Assembly: GCA_963676655.2 (NCBI GenBank)
Contig: CAXXKX010000002.1
Coordinates: 1,580,767-1,644,766 of the forward strand
DNA length: 64,000 nt
Source of the DNA: G963676655 sp963676655
Lineage (GTDB): Bacteria > Verrucomicrobiota > Lentisphaeria > Victivallales > Victivallaceae
Direction: 5' to 3'
The notes beneath the pieces were generated by a model that did not search any database, was not told the DNA's origin, and saw only the letters and a program-made list of their open reading frames with translations. Of this stretch, positions 49,830 through 59,223 are shown piece after piece. Both the position numbers and the translations under genes were made by a program. How positions within the stretch are numbered: position 1 is the first letter of the stretch; the number at the start of each line of letters is the position of its first letter.

Positions 49830-52432
49830 CAGGAAACTCCCGGTTGATCTGGGCGATGAAAGGGCCGGATCGGGCAATTGCTGCAGCCGTCTTCTCCCGT
49901 TAAACGTTTTTCAAGGATTTCCCGACAGTCCTGCATGGTAAACAGCATGGTATGGGCAAAGCCGATCTTGCCGTTGATGATCTTTCCGGCCCATTCCATA
50001 TCCGCGATATATTCGCCTTTGTCGGTATGCGGACACGGAGCGTTGCGCCATACCCAACTGGGATATCGGGTTATTTTTCCATTCGGCATTTTCACCGGCA
50101 GATTTTCCGGTCCGTCAGCAGTACAAACGCAGCCGGAAGTGGTTTCAACCACGTGATGAAAGGTATTGGCTCCGGGACAGTCTATCAGCATTATTTTGCC
50201 GAAGTCCTGCTCCAGTTTGTGGAGCGGGGAGCAGTTGCCCATGGTTTGAACCAAATGGTGATTTTCCGCATAGTAAGCCGCTTTGTCGCCCCATACCGCC
50301 ACCGGATGAGACGGGTCAAGTGAACGGACGACGTCGGGCATTTTCCAGAAACAGTTTGGAATTGCGCCGTTGACACATGCGGTCTTCTCCGGATCATAAA
50401 GTTTGTCGTGTTCAGGGTCGTACATGGTCACATTATGGAAATTGAAAGAAGGCATCATGATTGTGCCTGTTTCTCCGACTGCCCGCATAAGCGCGCGGCA
50501 AACGGTTTCCGGCCCGCCTTCAACCGGTCCGACAGAGCTGAGGGTTGAATGAACCATAACCCGGTCACCTGACTTGATGCCGATTCTTTTCAGATCGTGA
50601 TATATGTCGTCTTCGGTAAAAATTTTGCTATAATGAAGTTTTAAATAACCGTAACGTTCCAGAAAACGCAGAAAACGCAATTGTTTCAAAAGTTCGGTAT
50701 CTGATATGCTGTCGGAACTTTCAAGTTCGTATCGTTCCAGAGCTTCCAGGAAATTTCGTTTGCCGTCACACCAGTTCAACAATTCCGGATGCAGAAAACC
50801 GGCACAAATCCTCTTTTCAACCGGAACTTTGGCCTGACTGAAAGGGAATCCCATAGTTAGACGTTCCACGGTCATATTGGCGGCCAATTCCCGTTTTGGT
50901 GTTATCAGAGGGGTAGGGGGTGGCAGCACAGAGGTTAACTCTGTCTTCGTTTGTAAAATTTTATCCCGCAATCCGGCGGGAGCAGGACAATTAAAATATT
51001 GCTCATAATTGGCAATTCTGCGTTCAATCGTTTCAGCGGAGAAATTTATTTTTGCGGCGGAAGCTGTTTTCGCCGCCTCATAGAGTTCTCCAATAGTGTT
51101 AACGGTAAAGAGATTATCCAGCTGGTTCGAATGGTTGGAACATAAAACCGCCGTATAAGCGGCGATAATTTCCGTCAGCTGTCTTCCCAGTTCCCAATCA
51201 ACCATTTTATCAAAACTGTCGATCGCGTTATGCTGATGAGGCTGGGGGCGGCTGTAGAGCCACATTGAAGGAACGCCAATTGTATGGTCCGACATGAAAT
51301 TGTCGTCGGAAATGCTGTTATGTTCGTATTGCAGCGGATATCCGGACAGGTGCTTAACGGTTAGTTCATTAAGCAGAAAATCCCCCCAGAACGGAACTGC
51401 TTTCGCTGATGGACGCAGGTAGACGCTTTGTCCGACCTGCCGCACCGCAAAGTTCAGATTGTCCAAATTCATCGCGTAGAGGGCCTTGTTGGAGTTCTCA
51501 GCTTTTTCAAAGAAAGCGGAAAAACCGTAAAGTTCCATCCCCAGCATGAACCTGATAGTTTTTTGCGGTTTGGGCATATCACCTGCCGAAATCAGTTTAT
51601 TGAGTATCCTCGCCGTCTCGATGACCGCGGAGGCTCCGCTGGCGTCGTCGGTGATGAAAGGCTCATATAGATGAGCCAGGAGGATTATTTCTTCGTCTGA
51701 TTCACCCGGAATGGTTCCGGAGACGGTATAAATTTCACCGTTATAGATACGACTGTCAACCCTGGCGTGAACTTTCGGAATCCCACCGATTGCAAAGATA
51801 TCAGTAAAACATCTTGCTCGAGCCGGAGAAATCATGAAACATTGCATTTTCCGGTCATCAGCGGTATGATACCAGCCCGGCCCGCACCAGCCGTTGCACC
51901 ACCAGGAATACTGTTGCAAGTCGTAGTTCTGGGTCCAGTCGCAAATCAATCCGACCGCACCGCGTTTGGCTGCCTCCTCCCGGACAAACATTGGAAACAC
52001 GCCATGGGCAAAGACATATTGGCCGGTAACCGGAGTCCCCTTCATCATGGCATGGTAGTCTACTACATCAACTGCAACTCCTTCAGGCGGAGTTGGAGCA
52101 CAGCGGTTGGCGATACAGAATACATCGTCTTTTAAACTTGTCAGAAGTTCCCTGGTTCCGTCCGGGTTGATAAGGAAAAGTTCCGCTTCCGCAGAATCCC
52201 AGGCTTCCGGCATAATACAGTCCATATAAGCGGTTTTACCGTCTGCCGGCAGAGTGGTGATCGTCGCGTCGGTAATTCCGGATTCAAAAAGACGCCGTTG
52301 ACAGTATTCCGCTGAACGTTTAAAATCAGAATACTGAAAACGGCGTTCGATATTATATATTTCAAGGCAGTCCGAACGCACCTGCTCCTGATTGTATGTT
52401 CGTTTGACTTTTTCCAATAGATTATGGTACAT
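49829..52432 (-). CDS. M28 peptidase fused to AAC(3)-type N-acetyltransferase
   Basis: This 867-residue protein joins two enzymes. Residues 1 to about 460 resemble M28-type zinc aminopeptidases: ILLAHLYEPFITDDASGASA holds the His and Asp zinc ligands, FMLGMELYGFSAFF the Glu region, and ISDDNFMSDHTIGVPSMWLY a later ligand segment. After a linker with a small helical domain (about 460-610) comes an aminoglycoside 3-N-acetyltransferase-like domain (about 615-830). It shows RVMVHSTLSSVGPVEGGPET, GTIMMPSFNF, DPSHPVAVWG and NTFHHVVETTSG, all family motifs. No signal peptide is present. It heads a three-gene operon. A combined deacylation and acetylation or peptide-modifying role is possible; the true substrate is unknown. 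Confidence 0.78.
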   Translation of the reverse strand: MYHNLLEKVKRTYNQEQVRSDCLEIYNIERRFQYSDFKRSAEYCQRRLFESGITDATITTLPADGKTAYMDCIMPEAWDSAEAELFLINPDGTRELLTSLKDDVFCIANRCAPTPPEGVAVDVVDYHAMMKGTPVTGQYVFAHGVFPMFVREEAAKRGAVGLICDWTQNYDLQQYSWWCNGWCGPGWYHTADDRKMQCFMISPARARCFTDIFAIGGIPKVHARVDSRIYNGEIYTVSGTIPGESDEEIILLAHLYEPFITDDASGASAVIETARILNKLISAGDMPKPQKTIRFMLGMELYGFSAFFEKAENSNKALYAMNLDNLNFAVRQVGQSVYLRPSAKAVPFWGDFLLNELTVKHLSGYPLQYEHNSISDDNFMSDHTIGVPSMWLYSRPQPHQHNAIDSFDKMVDWELGRQLTEIIAAYTAVLCSNHSNQLDNLFTVNTIGELYEAAKTASAAKINFSAETIERRIANYEQYFNCPAPAGLRDKILQTKTELTSVLPPPTPLITPKRELAANMTVERLTMGFPFSQAKVPVEKRICAGFLHPELLNWCDGKRNFLEALERYELESSDSISDTELLKQLRFLRFLERYGYLKLHYSKIFTEDDIYHDLKRIGIKSGDRVMVHSTLSSVGPVEGGPETVCRALMRAVGETGTIMMPSFNFHNVTMYDPEHDKLYDPEKTACVNGAIPNCFWKMPDVVRSLDPSHPVAVWGDKAAYYAENHHLVQTMGNCSPLHKLEQDFGKIMLIDCPGANTFHHVVETTSGCVCTADGPENLPVKMPNGKITRYPSWVWRNAPCPHTDKGEYIADMEWAGKIINGKIGFAHTMLFTMQDCREILEKRLTGEDGCSNCPIRPFHRPDQPGVS

Positions 52433-52534
52433 CTTGACTCCCTGTCGATCATTTGGAACAAAAGTATAAACTTATTTTCAGTATTTTTCCAGCTCAAATA
52501 TCATTTTTATTCAACAATTTTTAAAAACAGGGGG

Positions 52535-52575
52535 TTGACAAATATGATGGCACATGGTATGTTTATGGTATGTTT
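52535..52575 (+). promoter_or_regulatory. Promoter and putative operator of the GntR/LacI-type regulator
   Basis: TTGACA (52535-52540) and TATGTT (52558-52563) are exactly 17 bases apart. Two perfect tandem copies of ATGGTATGTTT (52554-52564 and 52565-52575) cover the -10 box and the start site. That is a natural place for autorepression. An ATG within the second copy should not be the start codon, as it would lie at the transcription start. Confidence 0.6.
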
Positions 52576-52602
52576 GATAAATTAAAGCAGGGAAATGCTC
52601 AA

Positions 52603-53643
52603 ATGTTAAGTCCGGTTACAACTGAACCTTTATACGAAAAGGTAAAAAAACAACTGCTTGATTATATCGAGGAAACCAAGCCGGGAGTTCTCCCGTGTGA
52701 AAAGGATTTGATCAAGCTGTTCAAAGTATCACGAAACACCGTGCGTCGCGCGGTTCAGGATCTGACTTGGAGCGGGGTTTTGAAGCCAGTCCAGGGCAGG
52801 GGAACGATAGTAATGAAACATGCCGAGGAAAAAGCTCGTGATATTGGCGTGATCTGTACAGACTCTCTTGATATAACCAGTCCATGGATATCCAGTATGC
52901 TGCAGACTTTGCAGAAAACGGCTCACAGTGATAACTATCATTTGAACTTGTTCCTTTGTCACGACTATACGATTGATCCGTTAAATAATTCAGCTTACAG
53001 TTACCTTGTCAACTCCGGCAAACTGGCCGGTTTGATTTTATTGTCTGCACTTAAGAATGATGATATCAATCATATCAGAAAATTGAACTTGCCGTTTGTT
53101 ACTGTGGATTTTCAGTACCGGGCTTTTAATCATCCTTTTGCCACTCCGGATATTATCAAGGTCATTTCAAAAATAATTGATGATTATACAGCCTCGGGTT
53201 ATACCAGATTTGGGATGCTCGCAAAATCCACTGAAGTTCTTGAATTAACAGAATGTCGAGGACAAAATGATTACATTATAGATGAATGGGAAGGTTTGTT
53301 GAAAACAAAGGGACTGCCGGTAATTGAATACGATTTTACCGCTACTGTCGAAGAACAGTTAAAGAAGATGTACGCAATGCCTGCGGATCAACGACCTGAA
53401 GTTCTTTTCACACCGTTTATTCCTTACGGCAAAGCCGTAATCAAGATGCTCAAGCAATTCAATGATTGGAAACCTGTTCATGTTAGAAACACGATAAAAG
53501 GCTCACAATTCGAAGCTCCGTGTATTATTTCCAATCCGGCGATAGAAGCTCAAAAAGCATTTGCTATATTAAGCAGGATTATATCTGCCAAACAATCTTC
53601 CAAACCGGAAGGCTGCAAGGTGGATTTAGAATATAAACTTTAA
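52603..53643 (+). CDS. GntR-type HTH regulator with LacI-like sugar-binding domain
   Basis: This 346-residue regulator has an N-terminal GntR winged helix (TEPLYEKVKKQLLDYIEETK, LPCEKDLIKLFKVSRNTVRR, GVLKPVQGRGTIV). A periplasmic-binding-protein-like effector domain follows from about residue 75 (DIGVICTDSLD, LAGLILLSALKNDD, LPFVTVDFQY, YTRFGMLAK), as in AraR-type regulators. The ATG at 52603 has AGGGA about 10 bases upstream and fits the promoter; the longer frame from 52570 begins at the transcription start. It leads a co-directional hexosaminide operon and most likely controls it. Confidence 0.85.
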   Translation: MLSPVTTEPLYEKVKKQLLDYIEETKPGVLPCEKDLIKLFKVSRNTVRRAVQDLTWSGVLKPVQGRGTIVMKHAEEKARDIGVICTDSLDITSPWISSMLQTLQKTAHSDNYHLNLFLCHDYTIDPLNNSAYSYLVNSGKLAGLILLSALKNDDINHIRKLNLPFVTVDFQYRAFNHPFATPDIIKVISKIIDDYTASGYTRFGMLAKSTEVLELTECRGQNDYIIDEWEGLLKTKGLPVIEYDFTATVEEQLKKMYAMPADQRPEVLFTPFIPYGKAVIKMLKQFNDWKPVHVRNTIKGSQFEAPCIISNPAIEAQKAFAILSRIISAKQSSKPEGCKVDLEYKL

Positions 53644-53674
53644 CATAAACATAAAACAAAGGAGACTAAGTCTA

Positions 53675-54400
53675 ATGAAACGCAATGTATTTACTTTAAT
53701 CGAATTACTTGTAGTAATTGCAATTATTGCTATTCTCGCCAGTATGTTACTTCCAGCATTAAACAAAGCTAGAGACACCGCCAAGCAAATCAAATGCGCC
53801 AGCACACTCAAGCAGATGGGAACCGCAACAATAATGTACGCAAGTGACAATCAGCAGTCATTTCCCCGCTATTGGTACGATGGCTCATCAATGCAGCAAA
53901 AACTGTGGGATCAGCAGTTGGCTGAGTATCTGGCCTATAAATTCGGCAAAGGCCCGGCTGTATACGACTGCGCAGCAATGAAGACTATTAATACTACTTA
54001 TGCGCCGTATCTTGGTAATCGCAATTACTGGCGTGGATACATGATCAATGATATGATCTACCGGAATACTCATGAAATGGCCCAGATCAATAAACTCAGA
54101 TACCCTGCAAGAACCGGATGGTTTATAGAAGTGGCTTCTCCGGATGAACCATTTAAAGGTTATTTCTGCCCTTTCAACAGGTTCAATATATTCAGCTTTA
54201 ACAGCATTGCTACCCGTGGAGTATATTACGGATGGCGACACGGTAACCAGCGGAGCATGAACGTGTTGTTTGTCGACGGCCATGTCGATAACCGTAAGCA
54301 GACAGCTCCGTATCCGAATGGATGCCCGGAGGGTGTAATCAATTTCTTTGCCCAGACAACTCATAAGCATTATTACCTTAACGGTACCACAGTAGAATAA
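53675..54400 (+). CDS. Pseudopilin-like protein with prepilin signal
   Basis: The 241-residue product has a type IV prepilin leader and methylation motif (MKRNVFTLIELLVVIAIIAI) with Glu at position +5 of the mature protein. The usual second helix follows (ASMLLPALNKARDTAKQIKC). The C-terminus carries WRHGNQRSMNVLFVDGHV, an H-x-DG motif (11 residues between His and Asp). This type is abundant in Lentisphaerota and Planctomycetota. It should be processed by a prepilin peptidase and displayed at the inner membrane or in a pseudopilus. AAAGGAG precedes the ATG. Its place between a sugar regulator and a GH20 gene suggests a role in glycan capture or export of the enzyme. Confidence 0.88.
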   Translation: MKRNVFTLIELLVVIAIIAILASMLLPALNKARDTAKQIKCASTLKQMGTATIMYASDNQQSFPRYWYDGSSMQQKLWDQQLAEYLAYKFGKGPAVYDCAAMKTINTTYAPYLGNRNYWRGYMINDMIYRNTHEMAQINKLRYPARTGWFIEVASPDEPFKGYFCPFNRFNIFSFNSIATRGVYYGWRHGNQRSMNVLFVDGHVDNRKQTAPYPNGCPEGVINFFAQTTHKHYYLNGTTVE

Positions 54401-54421
54401 GATTTTTTCGAAAATATAATA

Positions 54422-54504
54422 AATAGAGGGTGAGACGTAATTAGGGTTGGAAAATCCTGGAAAAAACCAGATTTCAACAATTCAAATACATCTCACCCTT
54501 TATT
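54422..54504 (+). promoter_or_regulatory. Large intercistronic RNA hairpin
   Basis: AATAGAGGGTGAGA (54422-54435) pairs with TCTCACCCTTTATT (54491-54504), a 14-bp stem with one G-U pair. It encloses a loop of about 55 bases that holds a smaller stem (CTGG, loop AAAAAA, CCAG). It lies between the pseudopilin and GH20 genes. It may attenuate transcription or stabilise the upstream message so that the pseudopilin is made in excess. Confidence 0.55.
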
Positions 54505-54592
54505 TATATCTGAATCAACTGTATTGTTAAGTGTTTTATCTTTGTTATTTATGACTAATAACGGTAAACAGCATGGGAAAGAACGAATAATT

Positions 54593-57500
54593 ATGAATAA
54601 AAAATATTTTCTGGTCGTATTAAGTCTAGTCGCGACCATTATAACATATGCAACCGATAAAAATGTTGTTCTCTTTGAAGCAGGCAAATCGCCTGTAAAA
54701 ACCTTTTATTGCTCGACTTGCAAGTGGATAAAAGGAAGCGACTTGTGCGCAAAACCGGTTTTAACGACAGTCGATAATGAAAAATGGTTGAAATTCAACT
54801 ATACCGGCAGTAAAGGCAGCAGTCGCGCAATTATTTTATTGAAAGATATTTTGAAAAAGTTACCCAAGGATGTAACGCCTAGAGGAATTACTTTCACAAT
54901 ATTATATCCGGAAAAAGGTTTCGGAAAGTTACCCGTAACCCTGTCTTTTGCCGACGGCAACGCAATGGCAAAGCATCTTCCGCTGGAACATGGTACTAAA
55001 GAATATTTTTTTGAAACCGGCTGGACCAGAAAAAAAGTAAATCCAAAGGATTGGCGTGGATTGACTTCAATCTCGATAACGGTTCCCGCCAATAAAATTC
55101 CTGATTTTTATATTAAAAGTATTGCCATAAAATTGCATGAACGTAAAACCGTGGCAAAAAAACTTGCAATATTAAAAGTACGCAAAATCCAGGAAATCCT
55201 GCCGGGGAAGGGCGCTTCATCCTTGACCTTCGGAACAAACTCTCCGTTAAAAGCGAAAATAGGTTATGACAAAAATAACTTATATGTTGATACTTACGCT
55301 GAATATCCCGGCAAACCTGCTTCGCTATTCAAACCCGGTGATAAGGTTGGAACTGTTTGGGCTGATGAGTTGACTGAATACTTCTTTGACGGTTGGAACG
55401 ACAACCGTTGCTTTGTGCAGTTTGTTACTAACCTCAACGGTGCGGTCTGGGACTCCATAACCGCTTTTGACAAGACGGCGGCTTCTGTAATCAGAAAGGT
55501 TAAAGACTGGAGCTTGAAGCATCAGAAGAATATGAGTTTTGCCGATGGCGTCTGGAAAACGGAAGCGGTTTTTCCATTCAGTGAATATAATTTTGATCTG
55601 AAACGTCAGTTCATGGGATTTCAAATTGCCCAGGGATACAGTACTAAACGCGGCGGTAAGTTCAAACCGGCCTATTGGGCTCCCTGCACAAGACTTCCTT
55701 ATCCGCGCAATTTTGGGTTGCTGGTTTTCAATAAAAAGCCTTTTGGTTCCGGCAGCGTCAAAGTGGACGAAGTTGTAGCCAACAAGGATGAAGCATCCGG
55801 AAACGCTGATTTCGTTTTGAATTGCACCTTATCAGATTTCTCTCCCGGAAAATATATTCTGAAAAAGTATATAGCGTCACCGGACGAGACTTTCCAGGAA
55901 ATGGGCTCGGAAAAATTATCCCTCTCCGGCAAAGCTACTAAACATACCGTAACTTTGCCTGGCGTAAAAAGCCTGGACGGTATTTATACCTTCTATCTTG
56001 GAATCATCAACCAATCAGGCGATATGCGGTTGTGCGCGGTAAACGTGGAAAATATTGTACCTTTGCAGAATAAGTTTGGTCAGCGAATTTTCTGTCCTGA
56101 TCCCAAGCAACTCAAATGGGGTAAAGGCGTTTTCAATATTGGCGGGGACAGTACAATTTCCGTTTCCGGAAATGCTTCAGCCAGAACCATGCTTACAGCC
56201 AAAATACTGGCTAAGAAGATATTGGATTTCACCGGTAGCAAGTATAAAATAGTCAAAGGCGGCAACAATGGAATTATTCTGGGAAAAGATGAGAAAGTTA
56301 TTCCCGCCAAGGTTAAGTCGAAACTGCGCGGCGATGGCTATAAATTGTCAGTGTCTACTCAAAAGATTGCTATTACCGGCGGCGGCGAAGCTGGACTATA
56401 TTACGGTTGTATGACTCTGATGCAATTGATCAAACAGCCGATGAAGCGCACGGTTGAATCTCCGGTTCCGGTGGTGGAAATAGTCGATTATCCCGATTTG
56501 CCGATTCGCTTTGTCAATCTGCTGCATCCATGGCAGTTCTTCAAAGGCGCATTTAAAGAACGCCGTTCGATTGATTATCTTATCGACTGGGTTGACCGGT
56601 ATGTAGCCGCAACCAAGTTGAACTTGTTCATCTGTAATATAGATTCGATAGTCAAATATAAACGGCATCCGGAATTCAATGAGGCTAACTGCCTGTATTC
56701 AATGGACGACATGGCAAAACTGGCAAAATATTGCCGGGATAACTTTATTGAGTTCGTTCCACGCTGGCAAATTGGAGGTCACGCATCATGGTGGCTGCTG
56801 CGGGTGCATCCGGAATTCAGGGAAAAAGGATACCGGGATCAGGCCGACGTGTCGAATCCAAAACATAATAAAATTGTTTTCGACTGTTTTCTTGACCTGA
56901 TTGAAGCTACAAAATGCAAGTACATAAATGTCGGTGGCGACGAGTGGTGGCATTCTTCTAAAGGCGAAAAACCGGATGCTGTTTTGCCGAGCGGCAAGAC
57001 CAGGGCGGAGGCATTCCTTGAATTTTTCCAGGAAGCTGCGAAATTCGGTCGCAAGCACAATGTCAAGATTCTTACCCATGAGGACATGATAAACCCGTAT
57101 CACAATGGTACGCGTTATGATGTTTACAAAGTGGCCGACAAGCTGCCAAAGAAGGACATAATTGTCCTGCCATGGTCCTGTAAGGATCAGGGAATTGAAT
57201 ACTTCAACAAGAAAGGCTTCACCCAGTGGCCAAATCCGACCGGCGTCTGGTTCCCGAAGAAAACTATCCCGATGATTGAAGGGTTCGGAGTTAGTGTTTA
57301 TACATTCTTTTATGCGTTGCCGCTGACCGGGCCCAAGGTCGTTCCCAGTTATATAACTAACTTATTGCGCGGCTCCGAGTTTGCCTGGAATGCCAAGACC
57401 GACGAGGGAACTAATTTAATCGCTGAAATCGGCTCGGGAAAACTTCCGGCCCTGGTTAATATGTTTGCATTAAGCGCGGACCCCGCGGGTTCTCCCAAGG

Positions 57501-58093
57501 TTGCTCCATTGAGTTTACAGGACAAATATAACAGCAACTTCAATGGTCTGATCTCAAAAGTCATTAACCGGGGTTATGAAGTAAGTATAAAGGATGGAAC
57601 GCAGTCTGTCGGTAATATCCCGATGACCTTAAAGGCAACTGGCAGTAACTGCGTCAGAATCAAGCGGAACTCACATGTCTCAATCCCGGTCAATGGAAAA
57701 TATGCGTCGCTTATTTTCCTGCATTCAGTTCTCACTACAGATGAATATCTTAATGCCAACTCTAGAAAATTGTTGTGGCGGCATTGGATATATGGCCGAC
57801 CGGCCGGGGATTACAATGTAGTTTACCAGGATGGCTCCAAGGTTAAACTTCCTTTGAGGCTTGATGATAACATTGGGAAAGCAGTGATTAACCCGCTTTT
57901 CCGGACGAGTATCGGCTGCCGCTATATTCTTCCACTTAAGACCTTTGACGGTAATAATGTTTTCCTTTATCAGTGGGAATGGGTAAATCCGCATCCTGAC
58001 AAGAAAATCACCGGTATCGAATTAACTCAGAGCGTTGTCGATTTCGATTTGTTATTGTTTGCTGTTTCCGGCAGGTTTTCAACCGGGAGATAA
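54593..58093 (+). CDS. Secreted GH20-type beta-N-acetylhexosaminidase with CBM9-like domain
   Basis: This 1166-residue secreted protein has a signal peptide (MNKKYFLVVLSLVATIITYA). A CBM9-like beta domain lies at about 210-395 (SPLKAKIGYDKNNLYVDTYA, DELTEYFFDGWNDN, RKFG-like end NFGLLVF). A GH20b-type alpha/beta domain at about 500-610 (GGDSTISVSGNASARTML, YKLSVSTQKIAITGGGEAGL) leads into the GH20 barrel, with RFVNLLHPWQFFKG and the catalytic Asp-Glu pair in NVGGDEWW near 780. It should release terminal N-acetylhexosamines by the substrate-assisted mechanism. Extra beta domains form the C-terminus. The ATG at 54593 is favoured by the signal peptide; earlier in-frame ATGs give no signal. Confidence 0.82.
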   Translation: MNKKYFLVVLSLVATIITYATDKNVVLFEAGKSPVKTFYCSTCKWIKGSDLCAKPVLTTVDNEKWLKFNYTGSKGSSRAIILLKDILKKLPKDVTPRGITFTILYPEKGFGKLPVTLSFADGNAMAKHLPLEHGTKEYFFETGWTRKKVNPKDWRGLTSISITVPANKIPDFYIKSIAIKLHERKTVAKKLAILKVRKIQEILPGKGASSLTFGTNSPLKAKIGYDKNNLYVDTYAEYPGKPASLFKPGDKVGTVWADELTEYFFDGWNDNRCFVQFVTNLNGAVWDSITAFDKTAASVIRKVKDWSLKHQKNMSFADGVWKTEAVFPFSEYNFDLKRQFMGFQIAQGYSTKRGGKFKPAYWAPCTRLPYPRNFGLLVFNKKPFGSGSVKVDEVVANKDEASGNADFVLNCTLSDFSPGKYILKKYIASPDETFQEMGSEKLSLSGKATKHTVTLPGVKSLDGIYTFYLGIINQSGDMRLCAVNVENIVPLQNKFGQRIFCPDPKQLKWGKGVFNIGGDSTISVSGNASARTMLTAKILAKKILDFTGSKYKIVKGGNNGIILGKDEKVIPAKVKSKLRGDGYKLSVSTQKIAITGGGEAGLYYGCMTLMQLIKQPMKRTVESPVPVVEIVDYPDLPIRFVNLLHPWQFFKGAFKERRSIDYLIDWVDRYVAATKLNLFICNIDSIVKYKRHPEFNEANCLYSMDDMAKLAKYCRDNFIEFVPRWQIGGHASWWLLRVHPEFREKGYRDQADVSNPKHNKIVFDCFLDLIEATKCKYINVGGDEWWHSSKGEKPDAVLPSGKTRAEAFLEFFQEAAKFGRKHNVKILTHEDMINPYHNGTRYDVYKVADKLPKKDIIVLPWSCKDQGIEYFNKKGFTQWPNPTGVWFPKKTIPMIEGFGVSVYTFFYALPLTGPKVVPSYITNLLRGSEFAWNAKTDEGTNLIAEIGSGKLPALVNMFALSADPAGSPKVAPLSLQDKYNSNFNGLISKVINRGYEVSIKDGTQSVGNIPMTLKATGSNCVRIKRNSHVSIPVNGKYASLIFLHSVLTTDEYLNANSRKLLWRHWIYGRPAGDYNVVYQDGSKVKLPLRLDDNIGKAVINPLFRTSIGCRYILPLKTFDGNNVFLYQWEWVNPHPDKKITGIELTQSVVDFDLLLFAVSGRFSTGR

Positions 58094-58095
58094 AG

Positions 58096-59202
58096 ATGAA
58101 AAAATATGCTCTTACAATGGCGATCGATTATTTTGACCTGATTGGCTGTTCAGAAGAATTATTCGGCAAGGAGCATATTAATCGTTTTCTCGGTCAATGT
58201 GCTGAAAACGGGGTTGACTCCGTCCAGTGGCGGCTGTCGGCCTGCGGTCAGTTGCTTTATCATACCCGAACCGGCGATATGTTTACGGACCAGCCGTTTC
58301 CAGCTGATCTGCCTGCTCGCTATAGTCAGGCCAGGCGCAGGAACTATGATAAATGCAAAGCAATCCTGGAACAATTTGACCCGCTGGAAACCGCAACAGT
58401 TTTAGCCGCGAAACACGGATTGAAAATGATTCCGTGGCTGACGCTGTACGATGACTGGGGCGAGCTTGGAACAAATCCAAGTTCTTTTGTGCGGGAAAAT
58501 CCGGACATGTGCTGGACAAGCATAGACGGTAAAGAACGGATGGACGGGTTTATTTCGTATGCCTATCCGGAAGCGATTGAATTCAGAATGCGCCAGATAT
58601 GGGAAATCCTCGATTACGGAGAGGGTATTTATTTATCCAATCGTTCGCATTGCCGACCCCGTGCTTTCAACCAGGCCAAGATGCGTTTTCTCCGTGAAAA
58701 CCCCGAATGCCTTGTCGGTGACTGGTTGCGTCTTAATTCAGAATACGCTTCACAACTCAGGAAAGACTGTATCGGGCGTTTTACCGAACCGGGAAATCAT
58801 TTTATGAAATTGCTGACTGAAGCGGCTTTTGCCGCCTGTCATAAGGACAAAAAGGTGGGATTCGGGTTGAGGTACTTTTCCGGTTCCGAGGATTTTCTTT
58901 TCGGAGATAATTATTTTGACTGGGAATCCTTGGTCAATGATGGCTGGATAAGTGAATTGCATTATCTCTTTCCTGAGACAAATCAAGATGCGCTGGAACT
59001 TTTCCCGGAGTTGAGTCACGCTCAATGTGATTGCTATGGCTGGCTCTGGCTGGGAATGACCGATATGGATGCACTGGAAAAAATTAAAATCGAACCACTA
59101 AGGCCATCCCTTGAAAAAGGACTGATTAACGGAGTAACATTGTTCGAGGCGTTCCGCTTTCTGGAAAATCCGGAATTGTGGAATATTATCAAAAAAATTT
59201 AA
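58096..59202 (+). CDS. TIM-barrel family-10-like glycosyl hydrolase
   Basis: This 368-residue protein looks like a (beta/alpha)8 barrel of the loosely defined family-10-like hydrolases. Early elements are MAIDYFDLIGCSE and NGVDSVQWRLSACGQLLYHT. Central ones are HGLKMIPWLTLYDDWGELG and MDGFISYAYPEAIEFRMRQI, and C-terminal ones VNGVTLFEAFR-type (INGVTLFEAFRFLENPELW). No signal peptide is present, so it is cytosolic, unlike the GH20 enzyme before it. I cannot assign catalytic residues with confidence. It starts 3 bases after the GH20 stop and is followed by an oxidoreductase gene after 21 bases. Confidence 0.62.
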   Translation: MKKYALTMAIDYFDLIGCSEELFGKEHINRFLGQCAENGVDSVQWRLSACGQLLYHTRTGDMFTDQPFPADLPARYSQARRRNYDKCKAILEQFDPLETATVLAAKHGLKMIPWLTLYDDWGELGTNPSSFVRENPDMCWTSIDGKERMDGFISYAYPEAIEFRMRQIWEILDYGEGIYLSNRSHCRPRAFNQAKMRFLRENPECLVGDWLRLNSEYASQLRKDCIGRFTEPGNHFMKLLTEAAFAACHKDKKVGFGLRYFSGSEDFLFGDNYFDWESLVNDGWISELHYLFPETNQDALELFPELSHAQCDCYGWLWLGMTDMDALEKIKIEPLRPSLEKGLINGVTLFEAFRFLENPELWNIIKKI

Positions 59203-59223
59203 TTTATAGAGGTTATTATTTAT

